Below are positions 1 to 12,900 of a stretch of DNA of 64,000 bases, piece after piece (position 1 is the first letter of the stretch; each line of letters opens with the position of its first letter). The stretch comes from Macrolepiota albuminosa (lineage: Eukaryota > Basidiomycota > Agaricomycetes > Agaricales > Agaricaceae): the NCBI GenBank assembly GCA_027475525.1, contig JAMWFC010000056.1, forward strand, positions 310,001-374,000, written 5' to 3'. The position numbers were made by a program, and so were the translations under genes. The notes under the pieces are model-generated. The model had not been told where the DNA came from. It searched no databases and was given only the letters and a program-made list of their open reading frames with translations.

Positions 1-954
1 GCTGAGGAGGAAAGTAACATAGGAAGATTGTCTATACGCAAGGTTGATCATCGTGACTGTATTCCAAACCGGTATGAGGGATATTGAACGTATGCATAGC
101 GTGCTACATACCTGCAAGGAAAGGTCCATTAATTGTTGCTAGAGTCACCATCTTCAGGGCGGACGAGGGGACGGTGGATTGTACGTGGAGATCTAATGTC
201 GAACGTCCGAGCTGTATTTCAAGCTTGAGATCCAGAGACTAGAGGACAAAGTGGAGCAGCAGAGAAAGCATAAACACAGAGATGACTTATGACAAAAGTT
301 CCTTTAATATCTTTCCATAAATATGCCTCATTTGAATGCTGTCCAACCTGGTCAACGTTACCTGGGGTCGACGCTTGATATAGATGCGCATTCCTCTACC
401 AAGCTTGATGCATTCCAAGCGAACTATGTCATGGCACTTTTTTAATATCGATTGTATTGCCGTTCATGATGTGTTTTTTAGCTCATGGACAAATCATGAT
501 CCTGATATAAAATTTCCTTTTCAAACAAAAAATTTTGGATTTCGTGAGAGTTAACAATACTCTGAAGATTGAAAACAAAGTTTTCATACCCATTTTCATC
601 GCTTGTGTAAACAGTGATATATTATGTAGTGAGAACATTCTATCTGTACACTAACTTGTGATTGTTGTCAACCCACGTACGCGAACCGAGGGGTTGCGGA
701 TCGACGAGTAGAAACCCAGATTGGAGACCTTGCTTGTATGGGCCGTTGCTAGCACAGCGTGGCCGAGATCTACTGTCAGGATTCGACTTAAAAGACAAAT
801 CGGAAAACCAACAATATCAAAGTTAAGTCTGCCTATCGAAGTCGCCTTGTTTGTATCGTCTAAATTTCAGTATATTAAATGTAGGGATGCATGCACCAGG
901 ATTTGGGTAGCTTCAACTCATATGCGTGCGGTGAATATTTTTTGACTATTTTAA
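1..954. other. No gene recognised
   Basis: Only short open frames without recognisable motifs are present on either strand. It may be decayed repeat flanking the gypsy integrase relic to its right, but nothing in the sequence shows this directly. Confidence 0.4.
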
Positions 955-1990
955 ATGGTCCTAAGTTTTTTCCAGTCTGACTTCTTCTTTGGCCTGCCCA
1001 TGAATATTTGTTCTACATTCGACCAAACCCTATCCCTACGTCGTATTCCTCGTGCGAATGTTTTCAGTCATAGAATTGTTTCATATCGTCCGCTGCTCCC
1101 TTCAGCGTGGCTTGTGTTTCCTCCCTTATTCCTTTCATTCGTACTGCGAATTCTTCGGGAGTCTCGGGGGTTTGTGCTTTTGGAGTTGGGTCTAATCCAG
1201 TATTTACTTCCCGCCCCTTGGTGATAAAAAAGGGGAAATTGCCTGTCGAACTTGAAATGCAATTATTATTATAGCAAAACTCGGCTAAGGTAAGCCACTC
1301 CGCCAAATCGTCCATCCGGTAGTTGAAGAGTCTCAGGTACTGTTTTACTTCCTGATTAACTCTTTTGGTTGGGCCGTCAGTTTGTGGGTGGTGGGATGTT
1401 GATAAATTGTGTTTGATCCCCATTAATTCATATAGCTCTTTCATCAATGCGGATGCGAATTGGGCCCCTCAGTCGCTAATTACTCATGACGCCAGACTTG
1501 GTCTCCGAACAGGCACACCGCCTCTTCAGAGTCAATTTCTTTATTGCATGGGATTGCAAACATGCATTCACTAAACCGGTCAATAACAACCATTATCGCG
1601 TCGTACCCCCTCGAGATTGGTAAACCCGTGATAATGTCAGTTTGAAATGATCTGGAACGGGAAATCTGGAATTGTATTAGGAGATAGGAGCCCCCATGGT
1701 TTTTGTGGAAATGTCTTCATTTGCTGGCATTTTCTACATATTTATTCATGCACTCTTCATCTTAGACCACCAATAGTTCCTTAATGTCAGTTCTTTTGTC
1801 TTATTCCTTCCTGGGTGCCCCCCGACCAGCCTAGGAACAACTGGGTCTGCTTGATAGTGCATGGTGCAGGCCAATCCTTCATTGCTACTAACCTTGTTGG
1901 GTCCATTGTTACCTTTCCCTCCCCCAACCAATACTCCCAAATATTTGACTACTGTCTTTTTGAACTCGCATTGCTCTGGTTTTAGGTAGA
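955..1990 (-). pseudogene. Ty3/gypsy integrase relic
   Basis: Read on the minus strand, this stretch carries pieces of a Ty3/gypsy integrase. Near 1746-1940 lies a zinc-binding H2C2-like segment (HPGRNKTKEL...YWW). Around 1640-1560 come core pieces (GYDAIMVVIDRF), and at 1447-1064 the rest of the core and its C-terminal side (MMKELYELMGIKHNLSTSHH, HPQTDGPTKRVNQEV, LAEFCYNNN). Stop codons and frame breaks separate the pieces. The usual HPQTDGQTERVNQ signature reads DGPTKRVNQEVK here, with Glu-to-Lys changes that fit G-to-A transitions. No gag, RT or LTR was seen nearby, so this is an old fragment and not a mobile copy. Confidence 0.8.
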
Positions 1991-3562
1991 GCTTGTTTCA
2001 ATCAAGGATATCAAGGATCTTAAGTATCCCTTTCCGATGTTATGCTAATGTCTTAGTATATCGTCCATATAGACCATCACTATGCCATGGAGTATCAAGT
2101 CTTTTGGAAGATTATTCTGTTGAAATCCGACCTAGATACACAGATACGGTAAGGCAGGTTCATCGGTGTACAGAAAGATGGAAGAAAGATGAATCATCGG
2201 GAAGGGACGCAAGGTCCGTGCACAGGAGCAACACCGGTGGAAGCGGCGGAAGGTGGGTGGGCTAACTGCTCAGCGTCTTAAGCTGCAAGATGGAAGGTAC
2301 ATAAAGAAATGCTCAGAATCTCAAATCCTGCGATGATGTCCCAGGGAGGGTGGCGAGTTTTAAAGTAGATAGGATTCGAATTGCGATTTCACTCGAATGG
2401 TAAAAGTGAAAGTACAATGCGGCATATTTGGCATGTGGCCAGATCCCGCTGGAAGCCGTAAGTACTGATAAGCAATCCATTGAAAGAGATGATTGGGATA
2501 CACACGAGAGTTGAGGTTCGAACTTCCCTGTTTGTAATGATGGAGACAATCCTTGTAAACGAGTCTAAACATATGTGAGTGGATACATGGAATGTCTCAT
2601 TCAAAAAGCAACATATCTAAACCAGTAACCGTAAAAAAAAGGAGGGAAAGTCCTGGTTGATCACCTGCCTTGCTTACAGTAAGTATGGTATTTGTAAGTC
2701 CGATATTCGATAGCCTATAGGCAGTTTGGCTCACCCTCAGTCTGCGTACAAACAACTGAGTGTGTCCACTAGGATTGGGAAAGTATATCAACAAGTATCG
2801 AGTCCCACATCTGAATAGATTCATTTCTCATCCTTCCACTTAAAGGGTCATCTTCGGTTTCACTTGCTGCCTTGGTGATTCCCATCTGATCTCTGATGGA
2901 TGGGTGCAGGGAGGCCTCACAGCGGTTGGTGTTCTCTCAGATACCTGGGGAAGGCCGAGGTTGGGCCGAGGGATGGAGACGTCTCATTCTGGTTAGCCAC
3001 TGCCAAGGACCTCGATTCTGGGGTGGTGTAAAGTGGGAAGGACACAGAGGTGTGCCTTTTTGGTGTCCTATCCTTCAGGGGTGGGGACGTTTCGCATTGT
3101 CCACCTCGATCTATTCTAGATCTCGACATCATAACCTCAAGAAAATTCCATCTTTCAGAGTAGATTTTCCCCGGTATTCCAGACCTTGATCGATGATCCT
3201 GATGCTGATGTGATGTAAACTAACACATTTGGCTTTGGAGGAGCTGTAAAGGAGCTTGGATCGTGCACTCATCAGATGATATTTTACCTAAGTACCTAAT
3301 TCTGAATCTGAAATGATCCTATCGAGTTAATAGAAATCTGTAATTGGTTGGACTTGTGCTCCAAAAAGACATGAAACGAGATGCCCGAACGGACCCGTCT
3401 GTGGGAACGAACACTGGTCGACTATCATCTGTCATTATTAGGTCAGCTACCGCGGACTCAGACGACTGTTATCATCGTGGCACAATAATGACATTTTAAG
3501 ACAAATAGCGTCCTTGCTCTTCTTGAGACTTTCAGCCATTCTCCTCGAAAAGGTGCAACAAA
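1991..3562. other. Intergenic, no gene recognised
   Basis: Several open frames of 70-97 codons lie on both strands (for example 2597-2824 minus and 2896-3189 plus). None has a recognisable domain or a splice pattern joining it to a neighbour. The right end presumably holds the promoter of the P450 gene that starts at 3563. Confidence 0.4.
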
Positions 3563-6135
3563 ATGGTGGCCGTCACTCCAGGAGTCGCCTTCATCTTTTA
3601 TCATGTCACTACGCTTGTTATACCTTCTGTGTTCTTCGGGTTCTCGCTCAGATACCTAAATGAACGAGGTGCATTTGGCGGGTATACCCTCCCGACATGG
3701 CTCGTCGTTCTAGGATCGATATTGTTATTTCCACTAATTTCAACAATTCGTATGGTTTACAAGAACCTTGATGACAGACGCCAAGCAGCCAAGCTAGGGG
3801 CTCGTCTCGTACGTAGGATCGATGGGAAATCCATAGGGAATATCGACATCATGGCCGCGCTGAAGCGCTTCAGAGATACTGGTTATATCGGTATGTATCG
3901 CAAAGACCGTCACGTTCGATAGGGGACATGATTTTTTCAAGGTGACGGTTTCGTGGATTGGGTTGGTGAAGGAGATCCAACCATCAACTTTCCGTTATTA
4001 TGGTCGGATATTATTTTAACAGTTTGGCCTGAGCACATCAAGGCTATCCTCGCAACTGACTTTTCTAACTATGAAAAAGGCATGACTTCCTGAAACGATT
4101 TGTTCCCAATGCTTTCTGATTGCAATGTGTAAACAGGGAAAAAGTTCCAGTACCAAATGTTCTCTGTCTTAGGCTCTGGAGTCTTCAATACTGATGGTAA
4201 GGCATGGTCCCTAAATAATCTCACACATCACTAATGTTTTTCTAGGGGACATGTGGAAGTGGGTCTTTTTCAATCTTCGAGCGAACTCAAATCTTAAGAT
4301 TTCCTTAAGATTTCACAGGTCCATGACTCGGCCTTTCTTCACTCGTGATCGCATCAGAGACTTTGATATTTTTGACCGTCATGCTAATACTGTGCTGATG
4401 CTAATCAAAGAGCGTATGAGCAGTGGAAACGCTATCGATTTCCAAGTCCGTTGATTTTACTGAAGTTACCAGTCGGGTTTAAAGCTTTCTAACGATAGGA
4501 TCTGATGTCCCGTTTCACACTGGACTCTGCTGCCGAATTTCTCTTCGGTTACGATGTTCACAGCCTCACTGCCGGCATCCCGTATCCTCACAACGCCACT
4601 CACGTTCCTGCCAACTCTGTTACCCCTCAGGCACAATCTGCCACTGAATTCGCTGTTGCGTTTCTCCAAGTTCAGGAGATTATCGCACGTCGCAACCTCT
4701 ACGGCTGGATATGGCCACTCACGGAAACTTTTGAGGAGAAAACAAAGAAGCCGATGGAAGTTGTGAGAGCCTTCTTGGATCCGATCATCAAAGAAGCCAT
4801 AATCAAGAACGCAAATATCCCTAAGGATGCACCAAAGGAAGAGGCGACCGAGTCCCACATTGAGGAGGGAGAAACATTGATCGATCATCTTGTAAGACTT
4901 TCGTCTGGTAGGTATGCTTCTCCATCGCGTTGGGAAAATATTGATATTGGATATTCGAGACCCCGTGGTTCTGAGAGATGAGACGTAAGTACCGGAACAT
5001 ATATGATCTTGATTTACAACGCAAATACTATCGACACATAGCATGAACATCATGATTGCAGGACGTGATACGACGGCTTCTACCCTTACATTCGCTATAT
5101 ACTGCCTAGCTATGTATCCCGCCATTCACACGCGCCTCCGTGAAGAAGTTCTTGCAAGGGTAGGACCAACCAGACGCCCCGACTACGACGACATTAGGGA
5201 TATGAAGTACCTCAGGGCTGTCATTAACGGTATGGCGGGCTTTTCTTGATAATACGTCAAATTACAATTGATAGTTTCTAATTTCCCCAGAGACGCTAAG
5301 GCTTTTCCCTGCCGTGTAAGTTTACTTGATGCAATATACTTTGTTCACGTCTATTTAACGTGTTCCCTAAAGTCCCTTCAATATGCGGTAATTCCAAATT
5401 TCCATATAAACTTGTCAATTTCTGGCATTGACCAAAGACTAGTGAGAACGTTGAAGCTACCGTCTGGCCGTCACACGATCCGACGCAAAAGCCTATCTAC
5501 ATCCCTGCCAGAACAGAGCATGTCTTTCCAGTTCAGGGTGGCTGTAGCAAGCTCTCACATGTCTATATGATAGGTTGTTATACTCGGTCTTCATCATGCA
5601 CCGGCGCAAAGACCTATGGGGTCCTGATGGTTAGTATATCGTTGCTATCGATTTGGTGGATGTTGACAAGTGACTTTAGCGGATGTTTTTGACCCTGACC
5701 GCTTCCTTGATGAGAGACTCAAGAAATATCTCCTCAACAATTCATTTATTTTCCTCCCTTTCAATGCTGGTCCGCGTATTTGTCTCGGCCAACAGGTTTG
5801 TTCCGTATCTTGACCTTTTACGATCAGTTGACCTGAATCTCATTCTTACTAGTTTGCATATAACGAGATGTCATTCATGCTGATCCGTTTCATGCAACAG
5901 TTCTCTGGAGTCGCTCTTGATGAGGCTGCATTTCCACCTCAGGCTAAGCCACCCGCGCATTGGGCGGAAGGCATCGGCCGCAAGGCAATCGAGAAGGTGT
6001 ATCCCAAGTCGCATTTAACAATGTATGCTAATGTGAGTGACTGGCGATGGATTCATTAAAACGACTTGTTAACTGAACATGTAAATTCAGGGTGGACTTT
6101 GGGTCAGGATAACTGGGGATGAACCAGTTGCTTGA
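3563..6135 (+). CDS. Cytochrome P450, CYP63-like
   Basis: A membrane-bound haem monooxygenase of the fungal CYP63 type; that family oxidises hydrophobic compounds and is reduced by a P450 reductase, but the substrate here is unknown. Fourteen exons join into an open frame of 619 codons: 3563-3890, 3942-4079, 4137-4196, 4246-4445, 4499-4907, 4960-4984, 5042-5229, 5291-5315, 5373-5387, 5443-5517, 5574-5629, 5680-5795, 5853-6032 and 6091-6135. Two hydrophobic segments near residues 5-25 and 50-70 anchor it in the ER. The I-helix motif AGRDTT is near residue 394, the K-helix ETLR near 450 and the haem loop [10 protein letters not shown] at 534-543 with Cys 541. Exon 9 is only 15 bases. Introns 4080-4136 and 5518-5573 need GC donors. 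Exon 4 carries a small duplication-like insert (AAGATTTCCTTAAGATTTC). All catalytic motifs are present, so the gene is probably functional. Confidence 0.93.
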
Positions 6136-6733
6136 ACTATGATGCATGATGTTTTAACCCAAATCATCTAACGGATGCAGTATTTACTCGCTCTCTATGT
6201 AGTACTTTGACCTTCATTGACTCCTGATTATTACTAAGACGTAAGATGCAAATACTTCGCATGTATAGTTTCAAAACTTTTCTTTGCTCCTATAAGCATC
6301 AGAAAGGAGATGCTAGTAAACATAGTCGGAGTTGGCATTGGTGGAGGTGATAGTGACAGAATGAGGTGCTTACTGATTGGAACCTTGACGATATTAACCT
6401 TGACCGCGCCAAGGAACAAGGCTGGCTTTGACCGTTCTATGTCAGGGTAGGCCTAGGGAAATGATGGTACAAGGACTGTCAGAGTTCCCGCCATAGTCGC
6501 TGCCTCGACTATGTTGGTCCTTGGAATGGAAGCTTCTGGACCAGAGTCCGCAGATCATCTCACTGATCAATGATCTCTTGATAAGATTTCCTTTAGAGTG
6601 GAGTAAACCACCCCCGACGCTTATCTCAGCACATAGGCCCCGTTTCGGATCACCTTCTTTCCTCAGGGGTTCCGAAACTTGCTACTAGTCTGATCCCTTT
6701 CCAATCTCCCATCTCGTGAATCAATTAAGGTCC
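6136..6733. other. Intergenic between P450 and methyltransferase
   Basis: About 600 bases without a convincing coding frame. It must hold the P450 terminator and the methyltransferase promoter, but no clear signal was recognised. Confidence 0.5.
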
Positions 6734-7603
6734 ATGGCAGAAGACGCTATCAATCTAATCGAAGCTAAAAAAGATCATTTTGACGAAACTGCTTCTGAGT
6801 ACGATTACGAGCACGAGCTTCATGCTGAAAAGCGTGCTCGCAGGTACAGTCTCTCATCCATATCAATCTATTACCATGCTTTTGACAAGTTGAAGGACGG
6901 CAATAAAAATGAGGCAAACCTATATATTCAAAGAACATACCACTACTGTTCTTGAGTACGCCTGCGGAACAGGTTCGTTTCTCTTATTATTCTTCAATCA
7001 CCTCATAAAATCGCCTTTGCACGGACAGGTTTAGTGTCCAGGGAACTTGCGCGCTATACCAAGCGAATCGTTGGTGTCGATATCAGTCAAGAAATGGTCG
7101 ATCAATTCAATCGGTGGGTCCGGTTTGAAAGAATGTCTCGAGAATCTATGGAAGCCTTCTGTGTCGAGCTGAGAGGCGAAGCCGGAGAACTCGGGGATGA
7201 GAAATTTGACGTGGTAATTGTGAGTAACTGCATCAAAGCGCAGCACAGCACCTCACCCGCCACTATTCGTGTGCAACTCGTCTAGTGTGCCTCGGCTTAC
7301 CACGATTTCCCTGATATTGACGCCGTCACTCGTATTCTGGTCCACTTTCTAAAACCAGGCGGGATACTCCTTGTGGTAGATCTTGCGAAACACGTTGGAG
7401 AGCATGAACATACCGGTCATGAACATCATCAGCTGATTCCAGATCAATTCGATCATATCGTTGCTCACATAAATGGACTTGGTGAATCGGACATGAGAAG
7501 AGCATTTGAGAGTGCAGGACTTGACTCGTTCAGTTTTTCTGACCTCGTTTCAAAGCACGATGTGAAGCTTTTCCTTGCAAAGGGTAGAAAACCCGAGGCT
7601 TAA
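6734..7603 (+). CDS. Class I SAM-dependent methyltransferase
   Basis: A small soluble methyltransferase that would transfer a methyl group from S-adenosylmethionine to an unknown, probably small, acceptor. Four exons (6734-6843, 6914-6972, 7029-7219, 7286-7603) join into an intact frame of 225 codons. Motif I is VLEYACGTGLVS near residues 48-59. The acidic post-I strand is RIVGVDISQEMVDQFN, and the later strand LKPGGILLVVD fits motif III. A His-rich stretch (HVGEHEHTGHEHHQ) follows. The length of about 225 residues matches stand-alone Methyltransf_11/23-type fungal enzymes. It lies 600 bases downstream of the P450 on the same strand, so a shared pathway is possible but nothing shows it. Confidence 0.9.
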
Positions 7604-8138
7604 AGCACCCGAATGAAAGGATTCTCTGGCTGCTGATAATTTGCTCGTGGCATAGTTGCTCTGTATGAGAAGTATGAGAAAATACCAATTTATGTTCCCG
7701 CCACATATTAATGAACAACGGAACACACAATTACCGTCTGGTAAAAATCGTTGCCATACTCAAAGATGTCGGCACATCTGTCCGAGGCTGTAGTCAATTC
7801 TCTTCTATGTAAGTACTCGTTACAGCAAGATTCACACAACAAGGAACAGTCTCCGACCGAAGGGAGGGATGACAACCTTAGACAATCTCACTAACCTCGT
7901 ATTAATAGACGGTCAAGGCTATTAAGGAGGACGTCCAGAGAATAACATGGTCAGGTATGTCGGCTAGTTGTGGCACTCCTGCACCTAAGTGTACTGGTAT
8001 CAACAGTACTTTATACCTGAACCTCCAGCGTTCGGCTATTAAATCATACCGGTAACTATTACTACTACGCGATTGAGATATTTCTATCTACTACCTCTCC
8101 AAAAAACTGACCGTGGTAAATGCCTTCTTAGATAGTCC
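7604..8138. other. Intergenic between convergent genes
   Basis: Lies between the 3' ends of the methyltransferase (+) and the membrane protein gene (-). No coding frame or RNA gene was recognised. Confidence 0.5.
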
Positions 8139-9261
8139 TCACACTGGAGAGTAACACGGTGGATGTTCCTGGTGGGAACACCCAAGGACTAAGTCTGCGT
8201 TTCTCCGTAGTTCCCGTCCCAAGCGCGTTTTCAGCCAGGCAACAAACTGAGGATGAAACAATTCTTGCGGAAGCGACCCAGAAGTAGGATTTTGATGAAG
8301 CTCCACATCGCTTGGTTCATGCGAGGTAAGGATAGAAGAGTCTGGTGAAGATTCCGTGTGCGAAGAAGAGCACTGTAGGTTAACGCCTATTCTATTGCAC
8401 TGGTCACCCAGAGTCAATGCCTGAAAAGACGACCAGCCTATGTTATGGGCAGACTAAGTGTGTGCAGCTTGAAATCAGGTTGACACCCACCTTTGCCACC
8501 TTTGATTAATCTTTCTTGATTTAAATGACTTTTTTGCAGGCTGAAAGGACGTATTTCTTTGTCCCGCGGCTCAGGCTTTTGGCGATACCTCCGCGAATAG
8601 AGGACAATGACGATTGCGATGATTATGACGCCTCCGACCACTGACGCTACCACGACTCCAGTTAAGCATCCTTTGCTCAAAGCCGACGAATCGTTCCTCG
8701 GATACAATGTAGTTCCATTAGATGGTAATGAACTATGAACAGCATGCTGACAACTTGCTGACTCAGTCGATTTTGCACAGGACGCATAGTCGTTGCGCAT
8801 ATACGTCGACAGAACTCTCGTAGACGATGACGCAGGACGTTCAGTCTGATATACAAATGTCGCGCTCGCGCCAAGCATTTGATCATAGCCGGTTGCAAGA
8901 GGTGAAGAAGCCCCGAAGCTAATTCACAGCAGTGAAAAGATTGTCTCCAATGTGTTGGCACAAATAAACGTACTTGACCGTTGTAGAAACGGGACTTCTC
9001 GATGTAGGGGGCCCTGGGGAGACTGTTGCTGCCTCGTTAAGAATTGTAAACTTGACTTCAGATAAGACTACACTAGTAGAAGCAGGTGATATGTTACATG
9101 AAATCAGATCATCTATGTGTGTTCCCTGAATCCATGCACTTACACGTCCTGGAACGTCACAGAATTGCTCAATCTTGTATTTCGAAATTGCACGTGAAAT
9201 GATAAAGGATTCCACTCACTTGCCATATGCAGCAGTCGTTTGACGCATAGAATGAAGACAT
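8139..9261 (-). CDS. Single-pass membrane protein, hypothetical
   Basis: Four exons (9261-9220, 9173-8974, 8918-8491, 8437-8139) join in phase to 322 codons. The protein starts MSSFYASNDCCIWQ, followed by a Ser/Thr/Pro-rich region. Near residues 165-187 is one transmembrane helix (GVVVASVVGGVIIIAIVIVL) with a basic stop-transfer (YSRRYRQK). The tail is polar and about 130 residues long. The layout resembles fungal Mid2-like surface proteins and the three paralogous surface proteins at 23.4-31.0 kb, but no signal peptide is visible at this start and no enzymatic domain was recognised. The start was chosen because only this frame joins exon 2 in phase. Function is unknown; a cell-surface or signalling role is inference from topology. 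Confidence 0.75.
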
Positions 9262-9954
9262 TCCACACCACGATCATCTGAGGAAGGATCCACGCTCTTG
9301 GAAACAGGAAAATTAAGATAGACCATGATTTAAGGACGATATGAGGCTTTCAAGCAGGGAAGATTATAAGTTGAAGAAAACGGTATGTGGAGAGGTGAAA
9401 AACATAGCGATATGGCCCCTAGATATACCCCTCAATTAGCGCTACACGAGTAACTGTGCGCTAGAGAATGAGTATTGCTTACGAGTGTATGCAGCGATGC
9501 GTATGCACTCACAGCATATGCGCATCAATAACGCCGATTGTGACTAATGCGGTGATAAAATTAGAACAATATCGTTCATCATTGTGGAGCAATAGGGCAA
9601 AATATCATACTTTAAGTTCTGTGCGTTTGATGTGCGTCACATAGACCCATGGCAATATAAACAGTACTGTTCCGTCGTGAGGCGTTACCTGTGCATGCAA
9701 TGATTAAGCTCAGCATTTTTAGAGCATGCTTGAACTGGGAACGCCACCTCAAATACTCAGCAGCTTTGAGGTCGTGTATAGTCGATATGACTGCGGAGCT
9801 ACCAGCACGGTACCAACAATACTGATTTAGTCACGGCGCTGATGGTTTCCACCAGAATGAACCAAGGCGTTGACATTGAAATGTCGAAGTACTCGTAGGA
9901 TGATGGAACTGCCTCGTCTTTTTCTGGAAAGCACTGTCAAAGTGCAACCAGACC
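9262..9954. other. Intergenic upstream of membrane protein gene
   Basis: About 690 bases between the 5' end of the membrane protein gene and the 3' end of REV1. No coding frame with family motifs was seen. Confidence 0.5.
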
Positions 9955-12900
9955 TCACTTGAGGGATAAGCATCCACCGAACTTCTTACGTGCGACGACA
10001 TCCATCTTCGCCTTAACTTCTCGAAATGCCTTCCACCAAGCAGCTCCGACAGGGTTACACTGGCTAAACTCCATCTGCTCGTCTTCCTCGACATATTCCG
10101 ACCCTCCCCAATAACGTCTTAGCAGTACCAACCACCACTTCAGAACCGCTATAGCCCGTTCAACACCAACGTCCCCATATTGAGTCCCATCTACAACATT
10201 GACGAGATATTTCGTAAAAAGCTGAACGTCTTGCTCTTTGGGTGCCCACCTCTGATACGTGGCGACCCACAACTCGATCGCCTTCTGAATATCTGGCGTG
10301 TCTGTCATCAAAATCTTCTCGTATTTCTGCTTCCCCTGTTGACGCAAGATAGGCGGTTCTACGTATCGCGCCCGCGGCGGAGGCGCACGCCATAAAAGGT
10401 GTGCAGGGATCGGCTTGCGCTTGCGAGGTTTCAGAATCTTGCGTTTGGACGGCGGAGTAGGTAGCTTGCCGTATTTCTTAATTAGGCGTATCATAGCGAG
10501 TTGTTCATGTTGTACATTGGGAGGTAGGTCCCGGAAGACAGTTGGTTCAATGTTCAAAGCACGGAGTGCTTCGTCTGACATCTTGACCGTCCCTGCTCGA
10601 CCTTGCTTCTTGAAGAGGGAGTTCTTCGTTGGTAAGATAAAAGGACGAGTGGTTCGGGGTCTCTGCTGTCGTACGATCCTTGCATAGTCAGTACCCTTCA
10701 TCGCTATCTTCTTGGGAAAGATATCCTTCCGTGCTGGCGCGGGTGGTGGAGGCGGGCCCGCAGGAGGCGCTGAGACTGAACGACGTTCGTACTCGGTCCT
10801 AAGTTCATTGCGCACATCATCAGGAAGCGCATTGAAAACCTCCAAGTCGACTTGAGAGAAATTTGGAAGGTCTACAGTATCTTTCGTTGGAGATTCTTGC
10901 TTCATAGGACCTTGAAGGTCGTCCGAGGGAGGGTGGAGAACAACATCTGGAGGAACCACCGGTAGTAGCGGACGTGAAGGCTTATTTGGACTAGGTAAAC
11001 GTCTGAAGGGCAACATCCCCTGCTGGACAGTTCCACCTGACGAAGGCTTTTCAAGTTTCTGAATCTGGATCCCTATGCCTCGCAACTCCTTGGGGTCGAA
11101 ATTGAACGAGCGAAGGATACGGTAAGCGTGCTCTCCGATAACTCTTTCATCGCTTGTCGCCCGACCGCCTGGTCCAATAAGTGATATTTGTTTATTGTAT
11201 AAATCGCACGCGCCATGTCCAAGGAACTTGGTCGAACATCAACAATGATCTACAGATTACCGATGTTATTACTGACCTTTGGAGGCTCAACAGGGGCCAT
11301 TGGATCACGTTTCATGATCTTCAAAGTGATAGATCTCCCAACCATCCCAATATCATCCAATCGTTTAGCAACCTCCTTGGCCATCTGGTATATGAACATC
11401 TCAGCCTGCTGTCCATTCTCGAATCGGATACCATACTGATGTTCACGGTTATCAAACGAGGCATGCATGGAGACAACTGAGTAGATACTCACATTAATCT
11501 CGCACGAAACAGACTTCCTCGGTTTATCAGATTCCAACTTTTTCTCATCAACCCCCCTCAACGCATTATACAAAGTCTCGCCAGTCAATTTCCCCAGCGC
11601 ATCACACAAAACAGCCTTACTCTTGTCCATGAGCTCCCCAAGCGTCGTGACACCAAGTTTCTCCTGCGCTTTTTGCTTCGCGGAGGACCCAAACCCATGC
11701 AAGTCGGTAATACTAAGCGGGGCTAAGAATTCTTGAACTTCTTCTGGTACGAGATGATACGAGCCCGCGGGTTTGGCGCGCCGGGTTGCTAGACGAGCCA
11801 GGAGGATGTTGTGGGAGATGCCAATGCTCACTAGATGGACATGTTGTTAGTATTCTGAGGAAAGAGTGGAAACAGTCGTACCTTCGCATCCAGTCGCCCG
11901 ACGGACTTGGGCACGAATCATTTCAGCAAAGTCCTTGGCTGGGTCAACAACCACGTCATCCTGTGGCGTCTTGGCGCGGAGTTGAACTACGACGCTGGAT
12001 ACATCTATTAGTGCCTCGTCGACAGAAACAGCTTGAAGATCGTCTGCGTGTTTCATAAGGATCGTGTAAAATTTCAACGACAATTTTTTGTATCTGAAAC
12101 GCTGGTCAGGACGTAGATGCATTAGTAAATTCATCCTCACCTTTCAAACTCGTACGGAATGGTTATAACACCAGGACAAAGTTCGCGCGCTTGCCTGAGA
12201 CTATCAAAGACGGTTGTAAGCCGTGGCGAGAAAGAAACCAAAACTCGACGCATACCTCATCCCGTTCCGAATACCAAAAGCCCTCGCCTCATAACTAGCG
12301 CTCGCAATCTCACTCGTACTGGACGCTCCTCCCTGAACACCCTGCGAATGACACACAACCACCGGTTTCCCCTTCAACTGCGGTCTCGTAGTCAACCCCG
12401 CCGAAACGAAAAAACAATCGAAATCACAATGCATGATAACACGATCATCCACCGCCTTCTCTTTCCCTTTCCCCATCGCCTTGGCTTTATCATGAGGCTT
12501 CATCACCAGCTCAGCACCACGCATACTGACACCACCCTCCGGCTCTTCTCTAACGTCAATCAACTCAGAATCAACCCGACCCACTAGCTCAGCGGCCCCC
12601 ACCGTCTCCGCGCGCTCCTGCGCCTCCTGAACTAGATTCTTAAGCTCGGCTTTCCATGTCGACAGATGGTGCAGCCGAGAGTTCTTGTAATAACCCTCAA
12701 TGAAGTCCGGGGCAATGGATGTATGCGCTTTCCGCCAGTCAGGCTTGGCCATCACGCGCTCTGCGAGGGGGTTAGATTTGTGTCCCGCATAGGACGGAGC
12801 CTGATTCTTGATAGAGTTCGGCTTTGTGGAATTAGAGGCGCTCGCGATACCTTGCTGAGGGTTGGGAGCTGGTGAGTCAAGTGAAGGCTCAGGGTTCTGA

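Noticed and set aside
5443..5570. P450 frameshift at 5518-5573 that would make a pseudogene
   Set aside because: A GC-AG intron there restores the conserved reading ([16 protein letters not shown]) and intron size matches the others.
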